The notes under the pieces were generated by a model. That model was given only the letters and a program-made list of their open reading frames with translations. It was not told the DNA's origin and made no database searches. A stretch of 60,192 nucleotides of DNA from Crocinitomicaceae bacterium (lineage in GTDB: Bacteria > Bacteroidota > Bacteroidia > Flavobacteriales_D > Crocinitomicaceae). Positions 42,773 through 52,169 of this stretch are shown here, piece after piece. The translations under genes were made by a program, and so were the position numbers. How positions within the stretch are numbered: the first letter of the stretch is position 1; each line of letters begins with the position of its first letter. The DNA lies in NCBI GenBank assembly GCA_029247685.1, contig JAQWKT010000074.1, forward strand, positions 1 to 60,192, in the 5' to 3' direction.

Positions 42773-43858
42773 TTAATTTCCAAAAGTCATTAAGTAAGCT
42801 TTTAAAAAAGCATCTATATCCCCATTCATCACATCGTCAACATTGCCAGACTCATGACCAGAGCGAACATCTTTTACTAATTTATAAGGGTGCATCACAT
42901 AATTTCTAATTTGTGAACCCCATTCAATTTTCTTTTTACTAGCTTCTATTTCGTTTCTTTTTTCCATTTTTTGACTTAATTCCAATTCATATAATTGAGA
43001 TTTAAGAAGCTGCATTGCTTTTTCTTTGTTTGCTAATTGTGACCTTGACTCTGAGTTTTCTATTACTATTCCACTAGGGGCATGCCTTAACCTAACTGCT
43101 GTTTCTACTTTATTCACATTTTGACCACCAGCACCACCGGACCTATATGTTTCCCATGAAATATCCGCACTATTAACCTCAATCTCAATTTCTTGATTTA
43201 CTAAGGGATAAACATAAACCGATGCGAATGAAGTATGACGTTTAGCATTACTATCAAAAGGAGATATTCGCACCAATCGATGAACTCCATTTTCTCCTTT
43301 TAAATATCCAAAAGCAAAATCTCCTTCAAACTCTATTGTTACTGTTTTTATACCAGCAACATCTCCGTCTTGAATATTTAACTCCTTGATTTTCATTTTA
43401 TTTTTTTGTCCCCACATTACATACATTCTCATAAGCATACTAGCCCAATCACAACTTTCTGTACCACCAGCACCAGCCGTTATTTGAAGAATAGCATTGA
43501 AAGAATCTTCTTCTCCAGACAACATGTTTTTTAATTCTAGCTCTTCGAGCATAGAAAAAACTTTATAGTAATAAGAATTTAATTCTTCCTCTGTAGAAAC
43601 CCCTTCCTTTACAAAGTCTACTAACAAAGTCAATTCTTCCAAAGAATTATTTATATCCCAATATGAATCAACCCAAAATTTAACAGAACGAATTTCTTTC
43701 ATTAAATTTTCTGCAGATTTTGGATCTTCCCAAAAAGAAGGATCTTGAGTTTTTAATTCCTTTTCCTGAAGATCTATTTTCTTTTCAGGTATTTTAAGAT
43801 AATCATGAATAGATAACGCTCTTTTTTTTAAAATTTTTATTTGATCAGAAGTAACCAT
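42773..43858 (-). CDS. prfB: Peptide chain release factor 2, encoded without programmed frameshift
   Basis: The 361-residue protein is class I release factor 2: the stop-codon recognition tripeptide SPF is present in [14 protein letters not shown], and the catalytic GGQ lies in [13 protein letters not shown]. It reads UAA and UGA. The DNA runs in one frame from ATG 43858. At the site where most prfB genes have CTT TGA (the HDYLKI region, codons 19-24) this gene has TAT CTT AAA, so the UGA-dependent autoregulatory frameshift is absent. It is transcribed leftwards, followed 59 bp later by the Spy-like gene, and divergent from gcvH across 98 bp. Confidence 0.95.
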   Translation of the reverse strand: MVTSDQIKILKKRALSIHDYLKIPEKKIDLQEKELKTQDPSFWEDPKSAENLMKEIRSVKFWVDSYWDINNSLEELTLLVDFVKEGVSTEEELNSYYYKVFSMLEELELKNMLSGEEDSFNAILQITAGAGGTESCDWASMLMRMYVMWGQKNKMKIKELNIQDGDVAGIKTVTIEFEGDFAFGYLKGENGVHRLVRISPFDSNAKRHTSFASVYVYPLVNQEIEIEVNSADISWETYRSGGAGGQNVNKVETAVRLRHAPSGIVIENSESRSQLANKEKAMQLLKSQLYELELSQKMEKRNEIEASKKKIEWGSQIRNYVMHPYKLVKDVRSGHESGNVDDVMNGDIDAFLKAYLMTFGN

Positions 43859-43907
43859 AGGACGAAAATAATTATTTGATATTGAAAACTTACTCTATAA
43901 GTTCGTA

Positions 43908-43935
43908 TTTGATTTTAAATTTTATTTTAAATTTG
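43908..43935 (+). promoter_or_regulatory. Promoter of gcvH (TTTG, 16 bp, TAAATTTG)
   Basis: TTTG at 43908-43911 is followed after 16 bp by TAAATTTG (43928-43935), a full -7 consensus, ending 21 bp before the gcvH ATG. The spacer is a little short for the usual 17-21 bp. Confidence 0.45.
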
Positions 43936-43956
43936 TTTTGTTAGACAATTTAAATA

Positions 43957-44334
43957 ATGAGTGTACCATCAAATTTATTATATACCAAGGATCATGAATG
44001 GGTCCTTATCGAAGAGAACATAGCAACTATTGGAATCACTAATTTTGCGCAAAGTGAACTTGGAGATATCGTATATGTTGAAGTGGAAACAGAGGGCGAA
44101 AATATTGAAAAAGAAGAAGTCTTTGGTTCTATTGAGGCTGTCAAAACTGTTTCGGATCTTTTTATGCCTCTTTCTGGAGAAATAACTTCTTTTAACGAAG
44201 AGCTAGAAACCCAACCAGAACTTGTTAATTCTGATCCATATGGAGAAGGATGGATTATAAAAATTGAATTCTCAAATAAAAGTGAATTAGAAGATCTACT
44301 TAATGCCGAAGCATATCAAAATTCAATTAATTAG
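43957..44334 (+). CDS. gcvH: Glycine cleavage system H protein
   Basis: The 125-residue protein has the H-protein fold and the lipoylation motif [17 protein letters not shown] with Lys63 as the modified residue. It carries the aminomethyl group between the P, T and L proteins of the glycine cleavage system, and can also shuttle octanoyl or lipoyl groups. The gcvP and gcvT genes are not in this window. It stands 62 bp upstream of the TonB-like gene, and a promoter-like pair lies just upstream of its start. Confidence 0.96.
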   Translation: MSVPSNLLYTKDHEWVLIEENIATIGITNFAQSELGDIVYVEVETEGENIEKEEVFGSIEAVKTVSDLFMPLSGEITSFNEELETQPELVNSDPYGEGWIIKIEFSNKSELEDLLNAEAYQNSIN

Positions 44335-44396
44335 AACTTGTAATGAAAATTGGAATATTATTTGATAATCTAATTCTGAACCCCTAAATTTATACT

Positions 44397-45092
44397 ATGG
44401 AATTAAAAAAATCTAAAGAAGCAAATATTCAAAGTCTAAGGATTCCTATGATTCTTGTTGGTTTGCTTTATATAACAAGTTTATCACTTGTATCTTTTTC
44501 ATACAAAGCACCAAGTGACGATGACAATAAGATGGCTTTAGAAGAAAAAGATGGTGCTGGCAAAACAGAAGAAAAAAAACAGGATGAACCTGAACCAGAA
44601 GAAGAAGAACCAGAGCCAGAACCAGAACCAGAAAAACAAGATATTCCACCTCCAATTACTGAAGATACAAAAATATCTGATGATGTTGAGATTAAAAATC
44701 AAGATGCAATTATAGATGACACTCCTCTTCCTATTGAGGATGAAGAACCAGATGTAGTTGTTGTCGACGAAATTATTGAATTCCCAGATGTGGAAGCTGA
44801 ATTTCCAGGAGGAGCTGCAGCACTTAAGAAGTTTGTACTTGAAAACACTAAATTCCCCGATATTTGTATGGACATGAATGCGCAAGGAAGAGTTTTTGTT
44901 AAATTTTGTGTAGAGAAAAATGGCTCAATAACAAACATAACTGTCGAAAGAAACCGTACTGGATGTAACGATTTTGTTAAAGAGGTTAAGCGAGTTCTAA
45001 GAAAAATGCCAAAATGGGCTCCAGGAGAAGTTAGTGGTGCAGCAAAACGAACTTTCATGAGATACCCATTCAATTTTACAATTTCAAATTAA
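44397..45092 (+). CDS. TonB-like energy transducer
   Basis: The 231-residue protein has a membrane anchor near 14-35 (LRIPMILVGLLYITSLSLVS), a Glu/Pro-rich spacer (PEPEEEEPEPEPEPEKQDIP at about 62-81), and a C-terminal TonB domain from about 135 (FPGGAAALKKFVLENTKFP, then GRVFVKF and PKWAPGEVSG). This is the Bacteroidetes TonB pattern that transfers proton-motive force to outer-membrane transporters. exbB and exbD are not adjacent, so its transporter is unknown. A strong terminator lies just downstream. Confidence 0.85.
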   Translation: MELKKSKEANIQSLRIPMILVGLLYITSLSLVSFSYKAPSDDDNKMALEEKDGAGKTEEKKQDEPEPEEEEPEPEPEPEKQDIPPPITEDTKISDDVEIKNQDAIIDDTPLPIEDEEPDVVVVDEIIEFPDVEAEFPGGAAALKKFVLENTKFPDICMDMNAQGRVFVKFCVEKNGSITNITVERNRTGCNDFVKEVKRVLRKMPKWAPGEVSGAAKRTFMRYPFNFTISN

Positions 45093-45112
45093 ACATATTC
45101 AAAGTATATATT

Positions 45113-45141
45113 AAAAGGCACCTATGTAGGTGCCTTTTTTT
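45113..45141 (+). terminator. Rho-independent terminator after the TonB-like gene
   Basis: AAAAGGCACCTA, a 2-nt loop and TAGGTGCCTTTTTT form a strong stem with a T tail, 20 bp after the TonB-like stop. Confidence 0.88.
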
Positions 45142-45181
45142 ATTATTATTTATTGTAAAGTATAGCTTTAACATATATTAA

Positions 45182-45211
45182 TTTGTGCTTCCATTTAAAA
45201 GCATACCTTTG
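45182..45211 (+). promoter_or_regulatory. Promoter of the DEAD-box helicase gene (TTTG, 18 bp, TACCTTTG)
   Basis: TTTG at 45182-45185 and TACCTTTG at 45204-45211 are separated by 18 bp, close to the Bacteroidetes -33/-7 consensus. The -7 box ends 22 bp before the ATG. This is the best full promoter in the window. Confidence 0.6.
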
Positions 45212-45233
45212 CAGCCATTAACAATAAGTTATT

Positions 45234-47039
45234 ATGGAATTTAAAGAGTTTAAACTCAACAAGGATATTTTAAAAGCACTAGAAGATATTGGTTTTGAAA
45301 AAGCTACAGCTATCCAAGAAGAAACATTATCTAATTTGCTTGATCAAAAAACCGACCTTGTTGGTTTAGCTCAAACTGGAACTGGAAAAACTGCAGCATT
45401 TGGACTTCCTATGCTTCATAACATTGAATACAATAACCATGTTCAAGGACTAGTTCTATGTCCTACCAGAGAATTATGCCTACAAATAACAAAAGACATT
45501 AAATCTTTTTCAAAATATCTTGAAGTAAATACAACTGCTGTTTATGGAGGGGCTGACATAAAAAATCAAATAAAAGATATTAAACGTGGTGTTTCCATTA
45601 TTGTAGCAACTCCAGGAAGGTTAATCGACCTAATTAAAAGAAAAGTTGTCAAACTACAAGAAATAAAAATTGTGGTATTAGATGAAGCAGACGAGATGCT
45701 AAATATGGGTTTTAAAGAAGATATTGATTTTATCTTACAAGAAACAAATGAACATAAAAACACTTGGCTTTTTTCTGCTACAATGCCAAAGGACGTTGCT
45801 AGAATTGCATCAAATTATATGCAAGATCCGCATGAAATATCTATTGGACATAAAAACCAGTCTAATGAAAATATCGAACATCATTTTTATGCTATTCGAG
45901 AAAGAGATCGATATGAAGCAACAAAAAGAATCATTGACTACAATCCATCCATTTATGGATTGATTTTTTGTAGAACAAGAATAGATACTGCGGAAGTTGC
46001 CGAAAAATTAAGTCGTGAAGGATATAAAGCAGAACCACTTCATGGAGATTTATCGCAAGCTCAAAGAACTAGAGTGATGACTCGATTTAGAAATAAAGAG
46101 GTTCAGCTAGTAGTTGCTACGGATGTTGCAGCAAGAGGTTTAGATGTTGCAGATTTAACGCATGTTATCCATCATAAACTCCCGGAAGATATTGAGAATT
46201 ACACGCACCGAAGTGGCAGAACAGGAAGAGCTGGAAAAAAAGGTATTTCTGTTTCATTTTTAACAAAAAAAGAACTTTATCGAATTAACCAACTAGAAAA
46301 AGTTCTTAAAACCTCTTTTGTAAAAAAGGATGTACCAGAGGCAAATAATATTGTTGAAAAACAAGTTCATCAATATATAGATAAAATAAATTCACTAGAA
46401 GTCAATGACAAAGACATTGAGAAATTACTAGAAAGTGTTCTTAATAAATTCGAAAATGATTCAAAAGAAGAGGTAATAAAGAAATTTATATCTCTTCAAT
46501 TCCAAAATTTCGTTTCTTATTACAAGAATTCTAGCGATCTAAATAAATCATTTGAAAATAGTCCCTCAGATAGAAAATCAAGAAGAGATAGAGATAGAGG
46601 AAGAGATAGAGACAGAGGGAGAGACAGAGGGAGAGACAGAGACAGAGATAGAGGACCAAGAAATGATGATCCAAATGCAAAAAGGTTCCATATTTCACTT
46701 GGAAGAAATGACAACATGAATCCAGGAGCTTTAATTAGAATTATTTGTGATTCAACAAGAATTAAATCTTCTGAAATCGGAAAAATTCAAATTGGGAACA
46801 GAGATTCATACTTTGATACAAATAAAGAGAATGGATCGGCTATTATCTCTGCTCTTGATGGAAAAGACTATGAGGGACAGACGATGAATATAAAAATGAG
46901 TAAATCTTCAGGAGATTCTTCCTCTAGAAGAGGGGCATCTGGAGGGGGCTCTAGAAATGATTCTTATGGAGGAAATAAAAGAAACCAAAGAGATCGATCC
47001 AATAGAGGATTTTCAAATAATAAAAGAAGAAGAAATTAA
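45234..47039 (+). CDS. DEAD-box RNA helicase with DbpA-type RNA-binding domain
   Basis: The 601-residue protein has the Q motif, P-loop TGTGKT (48-53), DEAD motif (150-153), SAT, and the HRSGRTGRAG motif VI. Residues ~450-475 are an Arg/Asp-rich tract (RD and RG dipeptides), followed by a DbpA-type RRM-like domain at about 485-560 and a Gly/Ser/Arg-rich tail. This layout matches CsdA/DeaD-type helicases that remodel ribosomal precursors and cold-induced RNA structures. It is probably expressed from its own promoter; typA follows 27 bp downstream and may share the transcript. Confidence 0.93.
   Translation: MEFKEFKLNKDILKALEDIGFEKATAIQEETLSNLLDQKTDLVGLAQTGTGKTAAFGLPMLHNIEYNNHVQGLVLCPTRELCLQITKDIKSFSKYLEVNTTAVYGGADIKNQIKDIKRGVSIIVATPGRLIDLIKRKVVKLQEIKIVVLDEADEMLNMGFKEDIDFILQETNEHKNTWLFSATMPKDVARIASNYMQDPHEISIGHKNQSNENIEHHFYAIRERDRYEATKRIIDYNPSIYGLIFCRTRIDTAEVAEKLSREGYKAEPLHGDLSQAQRTRVMTRFRNKEVQLVVATDVAARGLDVADLTHVIHHKLPEDIENYTHRSGRTGRAGKKGISVSFLTKKELYRINQLEKVLKTSFVKKDVPEANNIVEKQVHQYIDKINSLEVNDKDIEKLLESVLNKFENDSKEEVIKKFISLQFQNFVSYYKNSSDLNKSFENSPSDRKSRRDRDRGRDRDRGRDRGRDRDRDRGPRNDDPNAKRFHISLGRNDNMNPGALIRIICDSTRIKSSEIGKIQIGNRDSYFDTNKENGSAIISALDGKDYEGQTMNIKMSKSSGDSSSRRGASGGGSRNDSYGGNKRNQRDRSNRGFSNNKRRRN
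46572..46655 (+). repeat. RD/RG codon repeat tract inside the helicase gene
   Basis: The tract consists of repeated AGA-GAT/GAC-AGA-GGA hexamer-like units encoding Arg-Asp and Arg-Gly dipeptides (about 25 residues). It is a low-complexity, purine-rich segment that could vary in length without changing frame and leaves a long open frame on the other strand. Confidence 0.8.
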
Positions 47040-47066
47040 TTCTCTATCATTTAAATTAATTCACAA

Positions 47067-48872
47067 ATGGAAATAAGAAACATTGCTGTAATTGCTCACG
47101 TAGATCACGGAAAAACTACACTAGTTGATCGAATGATTGAATCAGGAGAATACGATTCATCCCAAAAGAAAATGACTGGGGACCTTATAATGGATAACAA
47201 TGACTTGGAAAAAGAAAGAGGAATAACCATTGTCTCAAAAAATGTATCGGTCAAATACAAAAACACAAAAATTAACATTATCGATACGCCTGGACATGCC
47301 GATTTTGGTGGAGAGGTTGAACGAGTACTTAACATGGCGGACGGAGTTTGTTTGTTAGTAGATGCATTTGAAGGACCAATGCCTCAAACTAGATTTGTTC
47401 TTGGAAAAGCGCTTTCTTTAGGATTAAAGGTTCTTGTTATCATTAATAAAGTAGACAAAGAAAATTGCACCCCTGAAGAAGTACATGAAAAAGTGTTTGA
47501 TTTAATGTTTGAATTAGATGCAAATGAAGATCAGTTAGATTTTCCAGCGATTTATGGCTCTGCAAAAAATGGATGGATGGCAGAAGATTGGAAAAATCAA
47601 AGCAATTCAATTACTCCTCTATTGGATAAAATACTAGATTATTTTCCTCCAAAAAAAATAGAAGAAGGAAAAACGCAAATGTTAATTACCTCCTTAGATT
47701 TTTCTTCATATGTTGGCCGAATAGGCATTGGAAGATTAACCAGAGGAGAAGTAAAACCAAACATGCCTGTTGTCTTGTCTAAAAGAGATGGAACAAAACA
47801 AAAACATCGCATCAAAGATGTCTTTGTTTTTGATGGAATTGAAAGAAAAGCTGTGCCTTTTGTACAAGCAGGTGATATTTGTGCAGTTACCGGATTAGAA
47901 GGATTTGAAATTGGAGATAGTATTTGTGATATCGAAAACCCAGAACCTCTTAAAACTATTGATATTGATGAACCAACCATGAGCATGCTTTTTTCCATAA
48001 ACGATTCGCCATTTTTTGGAAAAGAAGGAAAGTTTGTTACGTCAAGGCATATATCTGACAGACTTGACAAAGAGTTAGAAAAAAACCTTGCAATGAAAGT
48101 GGAGAGTACAAATAAAGCCGATAAGTGGTTAGTATACGGAAGAGGGGTAATGCATTTATCTGTCTTAATTGAGACCATGAGAAGGGAAGGTTACGAACTT
48201 CAGGTTGGACAACCACAAGTAATTTTAAAAGAGATTGATGGAAAAAAATGTGAACCTGTTGAAGAATTAACAATTGATTTGCCTGAAATAAATAGTGGTA
48301 CGGCTGTTGAAGCAGTTAGTAAAAGAAAAGGAGAAATGAAAAACATGGAGCCAAAAGGAGATCGAATGATCTTGCAATTTGAAATTCCATCCCGTGGAAT
48401 AATTGGACTTCGAAATTTTCTTTTAACCGCCACTGCTGGGGAAGCAATCATGACTCATCGATTTATCAATTACCAACCATTTAAAGGAGAAATCGCTGGA
48501 AGACTTAACGGATCTCTAATATCCATGGAACAGGGAACATCCATTCCTTTTTCCTTAAATAACCTCCAAGAAAGAGGTCGTTTTTTTATTGCACCTGGAG
48601 AAGATATCTACGAAGGACAAGTTATTGGGGAGAATAGCCGTGCGAACGATTTGGTTGTTAATGTAACCAAAACTAAAAAGATGTCTAACATGCGTTCTTC
48701 TGGAGCAGATGATAAAGTGAAGTTAGCACCACCAAAAGAATTTAGCTTAGAAGAATGTTTAGAATACATTCAATCGGATGAATATGTGGAAGTAACTCCA
48801 AAAAAACTCCGAATGCGAAAAATATTTCTTAAAGAAACCGATCGAAAAAGACATTCTAGAGGAGCCGAGTAA
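47067..48872 (+). CDS. typA: Ribosome-associated GTPase TypA/BipA
   Basis: The 601-residue translational GTPase has G1 [10 protein letters not shown] near 9-18, the RGIT switch I segment, G3 [10 protein letters not shown] near 72-81 and G4 NKVDKEN, followed by the EF-G-like domains and the TypA-specific C-terminal domain ([19 protein letters not shown] onwards, ending in a Lys/Arg-rich tail). It assists 50S assembly, particularly under cold or stress. Length matches the family (about 600-610). It lies 27 bp after the DEAD-box helicase gene, another assembly and cold factor. Confidence 0.95.
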   Translation: MEIRNIAVIAHVDHGKTTLVDRMIESGEYDSSQKKMTGDLIMDNNDLEKERGITIVSKNVSVKYKNTKINIIDTPGHADFGGEVERVLNMADGVCLLVDAFEGPMPQTRFVLGKALSLGLKVLVIINKVDKENCTPEEVHEKVFDLMFELDANEDQLDFPAIYGSAKNGWMAEDWKNQSNSITPLLDKILDYFPPKKIEEGKTQMLITSLDFSSYVGRIGIGRLTRGEVKPNMPVVLSKRDGTKQKHRIKDVFVFDGIERKAVPFVQAGDICAVTGLEGFEIGDSICDIENPEPLKTIDIDEPTMSMLFSINDSPFFGKEGKFVTSRHISDRLDKELEKNLAMKVESTNKADKWLVYGRGVMHLSVLIETMRREGYELQVGQPQVILKEIDGKKCEPVEELTIDLPEINSGTAVEAVSKRKGEMKNMEPKGDRMILQFEIPSRGIIGLRNFLLTATAGEAIMTHRFINYQPFKGEIAGRLNGSLISMEQGTSIPFSLNNLQERGRFFIAPGEDIYEGQVIGENSRANDLVVNVTKTKKMSNMRSSGADDKVKLAPPKEFSLEECLEYIQSDEYVEVTPKKLRMRKIFLKETDRKRHSRGAE

Positions 48873-48942
48873 TTTAAATAAAAAAACCAATAATATAATT
48901 AATTTTATAAACGTTTTCTTATTCTAAATGTTATAAATTTTA

Positions 48943-51900
48943 ATGGAACAAAAATTAAATAAATTTATTCAAGCTTTCTTTTCAATGAAGTCCATGGCTG
49001 CTGCCATGTTTCTTTTTTTAGCCAGTATCGCTGCTGCAACTTTTATTGAATCTTCACATGGACTACAAGCATCTAAAATTCTCATTTACAATGCAATATG
49101 GTTTGAAATTCTTCTTGTGTATCTTTCCGTTAATTTAATCTCTAACATTTTCAAATACCGAATGTTTAGGAAAGAAAAAATTGCCTCTTTATTATTTCAC
49201 CTTTCCTTTATCATTATCATTTTGGGAGCAGGTATTACACGATTTTTTGGGGAAGAAGGCTTAATGATTATAAAAGAAGGAAAGCATAGCGATTTTATCT
49301 ACTCTTCGGATCCTTACCTTAGCATTAGAATAATTGATAAAAAAAACAAAAAACAGTTTCGCTATGACAAGAAATTATACCTATCGGATTTATGCGAAGA
49401 TCTTTTCTTGTGTAGCAATAACTTTTCAATTCCCGTTGATTTTAAACAAAAGCAAATACAAATAGATTATGATGGGTTTTCTTCTAATATGGTCGAAAAG
49501 CTTGTTACAAACAATTCTATTAAATCTTCTAGCATTGAAATTATTACCGAAGGAAAAAAATCCAATATTTTATCTCCTAATGATTTTATTTATATTGGAA
49601 ATGCGCCTATTTCCTTTGAAAAAAACAATGCTATTTCCCCAGGAATTGAAATTAAAGAAGCAAAAGATCAAATCCTTATACGAACAGATTATCCGATATC
49701 GTATAACCCACCAATGTATACTCTAAAAAACATATTGCCTCCCGCAACAGTAGATAGCATTATGAAAGGCTTAGCAGCAATGCCAGATAGCCTAAGCTTT
49801 AATATCCCTATAAATAAATGGGTTCCAATGCAAACAACCACAAGATATGTGGTTCAAAATAATGGACAATTTGTTTTCAAACAAAAAATAAAAAACGCCA
49901 AAAAAATGCTCGTGAAGAGCAAAAAGAAAGACAAGGGCTTAGATTTACTTAAATTAAGAATTAAAGATCAAAAAGGCGAAAGAAAAATATCTCTTCTTGG
50001 TGGCATGAATTCTATTCCACAACCGGTTTTATTTCATTTAAATGGACTAGATTATGAATTAGCATATGGATCTAAAAAAATAGAGCTTCCCTTTGCGGTA
50101 AAATGCATTGATTTTAAACTAGAAAAATATCCGGGATCCGAATCGCCATCTTCTTTTGAAAGTAAATTGCAAATCCTTGATAGTGCAAATAATTATTTTA
50201 AAAAGTCAACTATTTTCATGAACCATGTTTTGGATTACAGTGGATATCGGTTTTTTCAATCTTCTTACGATCTTGACAACCCAAACACTCCTGAAAATGA
50301 AGAAGGCACTAGACTAAGTGTTAATAGGGACTGGTGGGGAACTAAAGTTACTTACATCGGATACACCCTTCTAATTCTTGGAATGATATTATCCATTTTC
50401 ACCAAAAAAGGAAGATTTAAAGAATTAAATAATAAGCTGAATAAATTAAAAAATCAAAAATTAAGTTCGTTTATTTTAATTTGTTTCTTTTTGGGTTTTA
50501 GCAACATTACTTACAGCCAAGATAAAAACACTTCTATTGACACTATTACCATTTCTAAAGAACATTCTGAAAAACTAGCATCTCTTCTAGTTCAAAACTA
50601 TCAAGGGAGAATTGTTCCATTTCATACGCTTTGTTTTGAACTATTAAGAAAAATACATCGAAGCGAAAAATTTAATAAAAAAAATGCCGTTCAGACCATT
50701 TGGAGCATGCATATGTTTCCAAGGAAATGGTTTGATACAAAAATAATCCCTGTACCAAAAGCTGTAAGAGAAAAACATGAAAACCAAGCTAAAAATGCTT
50801 CCTATAAAGATTTAACAAATCGAGCGGATGGCCAGTTTAAATGGCTCAAAGAGTATAAGATTGCTCATCAAAAAATGGAGAAGCATCGAAATGAATTTGA
50901 TAAAAAAATCATTAAACTAAATGAAAGATACGAAGTTCTACAAGGCATCTTTTTATGGAAGTACATGAAAATTATTCCAATTAAAAATGATAAAGAAAAA
51001 AGATGGGTTTTACCTCTTAATAGAACATTGGATTCTAATGCTAATAATAAATTTGAAAACTATATTGAAGCAATTTATAAAGCCATAAAAAGTGATAATT
51101 ATTCAAAAGCCGAAAGTGCATTAAACGAACTAAAAAAATACCAAAGAAATAATGCTGATGCTAGTTATCTCCCCTCTGAATCGAAGGTAAATGCCGAAAT
51201 ATTTTACAACAATTCCAATGTTTTCAAACGAACCTATCAATCCTATTTAGCACTAGGAATGCTTCTTTTAATCCTTTTCTTTATTGGGGTTTTTCGTGCT
51301 CCACAAAAGCAAGAAAGCAAAATTATCAAATGGACAAGAATTGTTGTTTTTTCTTTACTTTCTATTGCTTTTGTATTTCATGGACTTGGCATTGGAATTA
51401 GATGGTATATATCGGGGCATGCACCATGGAGTAATGGATATGAAGCGGTTATATTTATTGCATGGATTACCATGATAGCTGGGTACATCTTTTCTTCTCG
51501 AAATGCTGCGGTTATTGCTGGAACAGCTATTTTATCTTCTTTGATGATTTTTGTCACCGAAATGAACCTTTTAGATCCAGAGATAACTCCTCTTGTGCCT
51601 GTTTTAAAATCGTATTGGTTAATGATTCATGTAGCTGTAATCACTAGCAGTTATGGATTTTTAGGACTTGCATTTATTTTGGGCTTAATCAACTTGATTC
51701 TTTACATCGTTAGAAATTCTAAAAATGGAATGCGAATAAGTAAACACATTTCTGAATTAAGCTATGTAAGTGAACTTACAATGACAATTGGCGTATTCAT
51801 GCTTACCATAGGGACATTTTTAGGAGGTATATGGGCAAATGAGTCATGGGGACGATATTGGGGCTGGGATCCTAAGGAAACGTGGGCATTAGTTTCTATT

Positions 51901-52167
51901 CTTGTTTATGCCGTTATTTTACATTTACGTTTTATTCCTGCACTAAAAAGTAAATTTGTGTTTAATACCGTTAGCTTTTGGGGGTATAGTGCTATTTTAT
52001 TTACTTTTTTTGGAGTAAATTTTGTTTTGGTTGGTCTACACTCCTATGCACAAGGAGATGGAATTGCAGAAATACCCAATTGGATTTATTATACGGTGTT
52101 CTTTTTTATAATGCTTAATGTATTAGCAGGATTAAAAAACAAAAATTACAAGAAAAGCATTTCCTGA
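48943..52167 (+). CDS. ResB-CcsA fusion, cytochrome c maturation protein (system II)
   Basis: The 1074-residue protein has ResB-like helices near 18-35, 45-68 and 75-95, a large periplasmic region with the ResB-typical FFQSSYDLDNP block near 443, a helix near 468-485, then a middle section (about 525-745) preceded by a signal-peptide-like helix near 507-525, and finally the CcsA core from about 760. The heme-handling WWD motif lies in SWGRYWGWDPKETWALVS near 968-985. In this family, the fused protein moves heme outward and attaches it to apocytochromes. The fused form is usual in Bacteroidetes. No c-type cytochrome gene is adjacent. Confidence 0.92.
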   Translation: MEQKLNKFIQAFFSMKSMAAAMFLFLASIAAATFIESSHGLQASKILIYNAIWFEILLVYLSVNLISNIFKYRMFRKEKIASLLFHLSFIIIILGAGITRFFGEEGLMIIKEGKHSDFIYSSDPYLSIRIIDKKNKKQFRYDKKLYLSDLCEDLFLCSNNFSIPVDFKQKQIQIDYDGFSSNMVEKLVTNNSIKSSSIEIITEGKKSNILSPNDFIYIGNAPISFEKNNAISPGIEIKEAKDQILIRTDYPISYNPPMYTLKNILPPATVDSIMKGLAAMPDSLSFNIPINKWVPMQTTTRYVVQNNGQFVFKQKIKNAKKMLVKSKKKDKGLDLLKLRIKDQKGERKISLLGGMNSIPQPVLFHLNGLDYELAYGSKKIELPFAVKCIDFKLEKYPGSESPSSFESKLQILDSANNYFKKSTIFMNHVLDYSGYRFFQSSYDLDNPNTPENEEGTRLSVNRDWWGTKVTYIGYTLLILGMILSIFTKKGRFKELNNKLNKLKNQKLSSFILICFFLGFSNITYSQDKNTSIDTITISKEHSEKLASLLVQNYQGRIVPFHTLCFELLRKIHRSEKFNKKNAVQTIWSMHMFPRKWFDTKIIPVPKAVREKHENQAKNASYKDLTNRADGQFKWLKEYKIAHQKMEKHRNEFDKKIIKLNERYEVLQGIFLWKYMKIIPIKNDKEKRWVLPLNRTLDSNANNKFENYIEAIYKAIKSDNYSKAESALNELKKYQRNNADASYLPSESKVNAEIFYNNSNVFKRTYQSYLALGMLLLILFFIGVFRAPQKQESKIIKWTRIVVFSLLSIAFVFHGLGIGIRWYISGHAPWSNGYEAVIFIAWITMIAGYIFSSRNAAVIAGTAILSSLMIFVTEMNLLDPEITPLVPVLKSYWLMIHVAVITSSYGFLGLAFILGLINLILYIVRNSKNGMRISKHISELSYVSELTMTIGVFMLTIGTFLGGIWANESWGRYWGWDPKETWALVSILVYAVILHLRFIPALKSKFVFNTVSFWGYSAILFTFFGVNFVLVGLHSYAQGDGIAEIPNWIYYTVFFFIMLNVLAGLKNKNYKKSIS

Positions 52168-52169
52168 AA

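Noticed and set aside
44446-45073. Three overlapping open frames opposite the TonB-like gene
   Set aside because: Low-complexity antisense of the Glu/Pro spacer and TonB domain, with no domain or signal peptide support.
46520-46717. Ser/Leu-rich open frame on the minus strand of the helicase gene
   Set aside because: It is the antisense of the RD/RG repeat tract; repeated AGA/GAT triplets leave no stops on the other strand.
47639-48178. 179-codon open frame opposite typA
   Set aside because: Antisense shadow of a well-conserved gene; the translated sequence has no recognisable domain.
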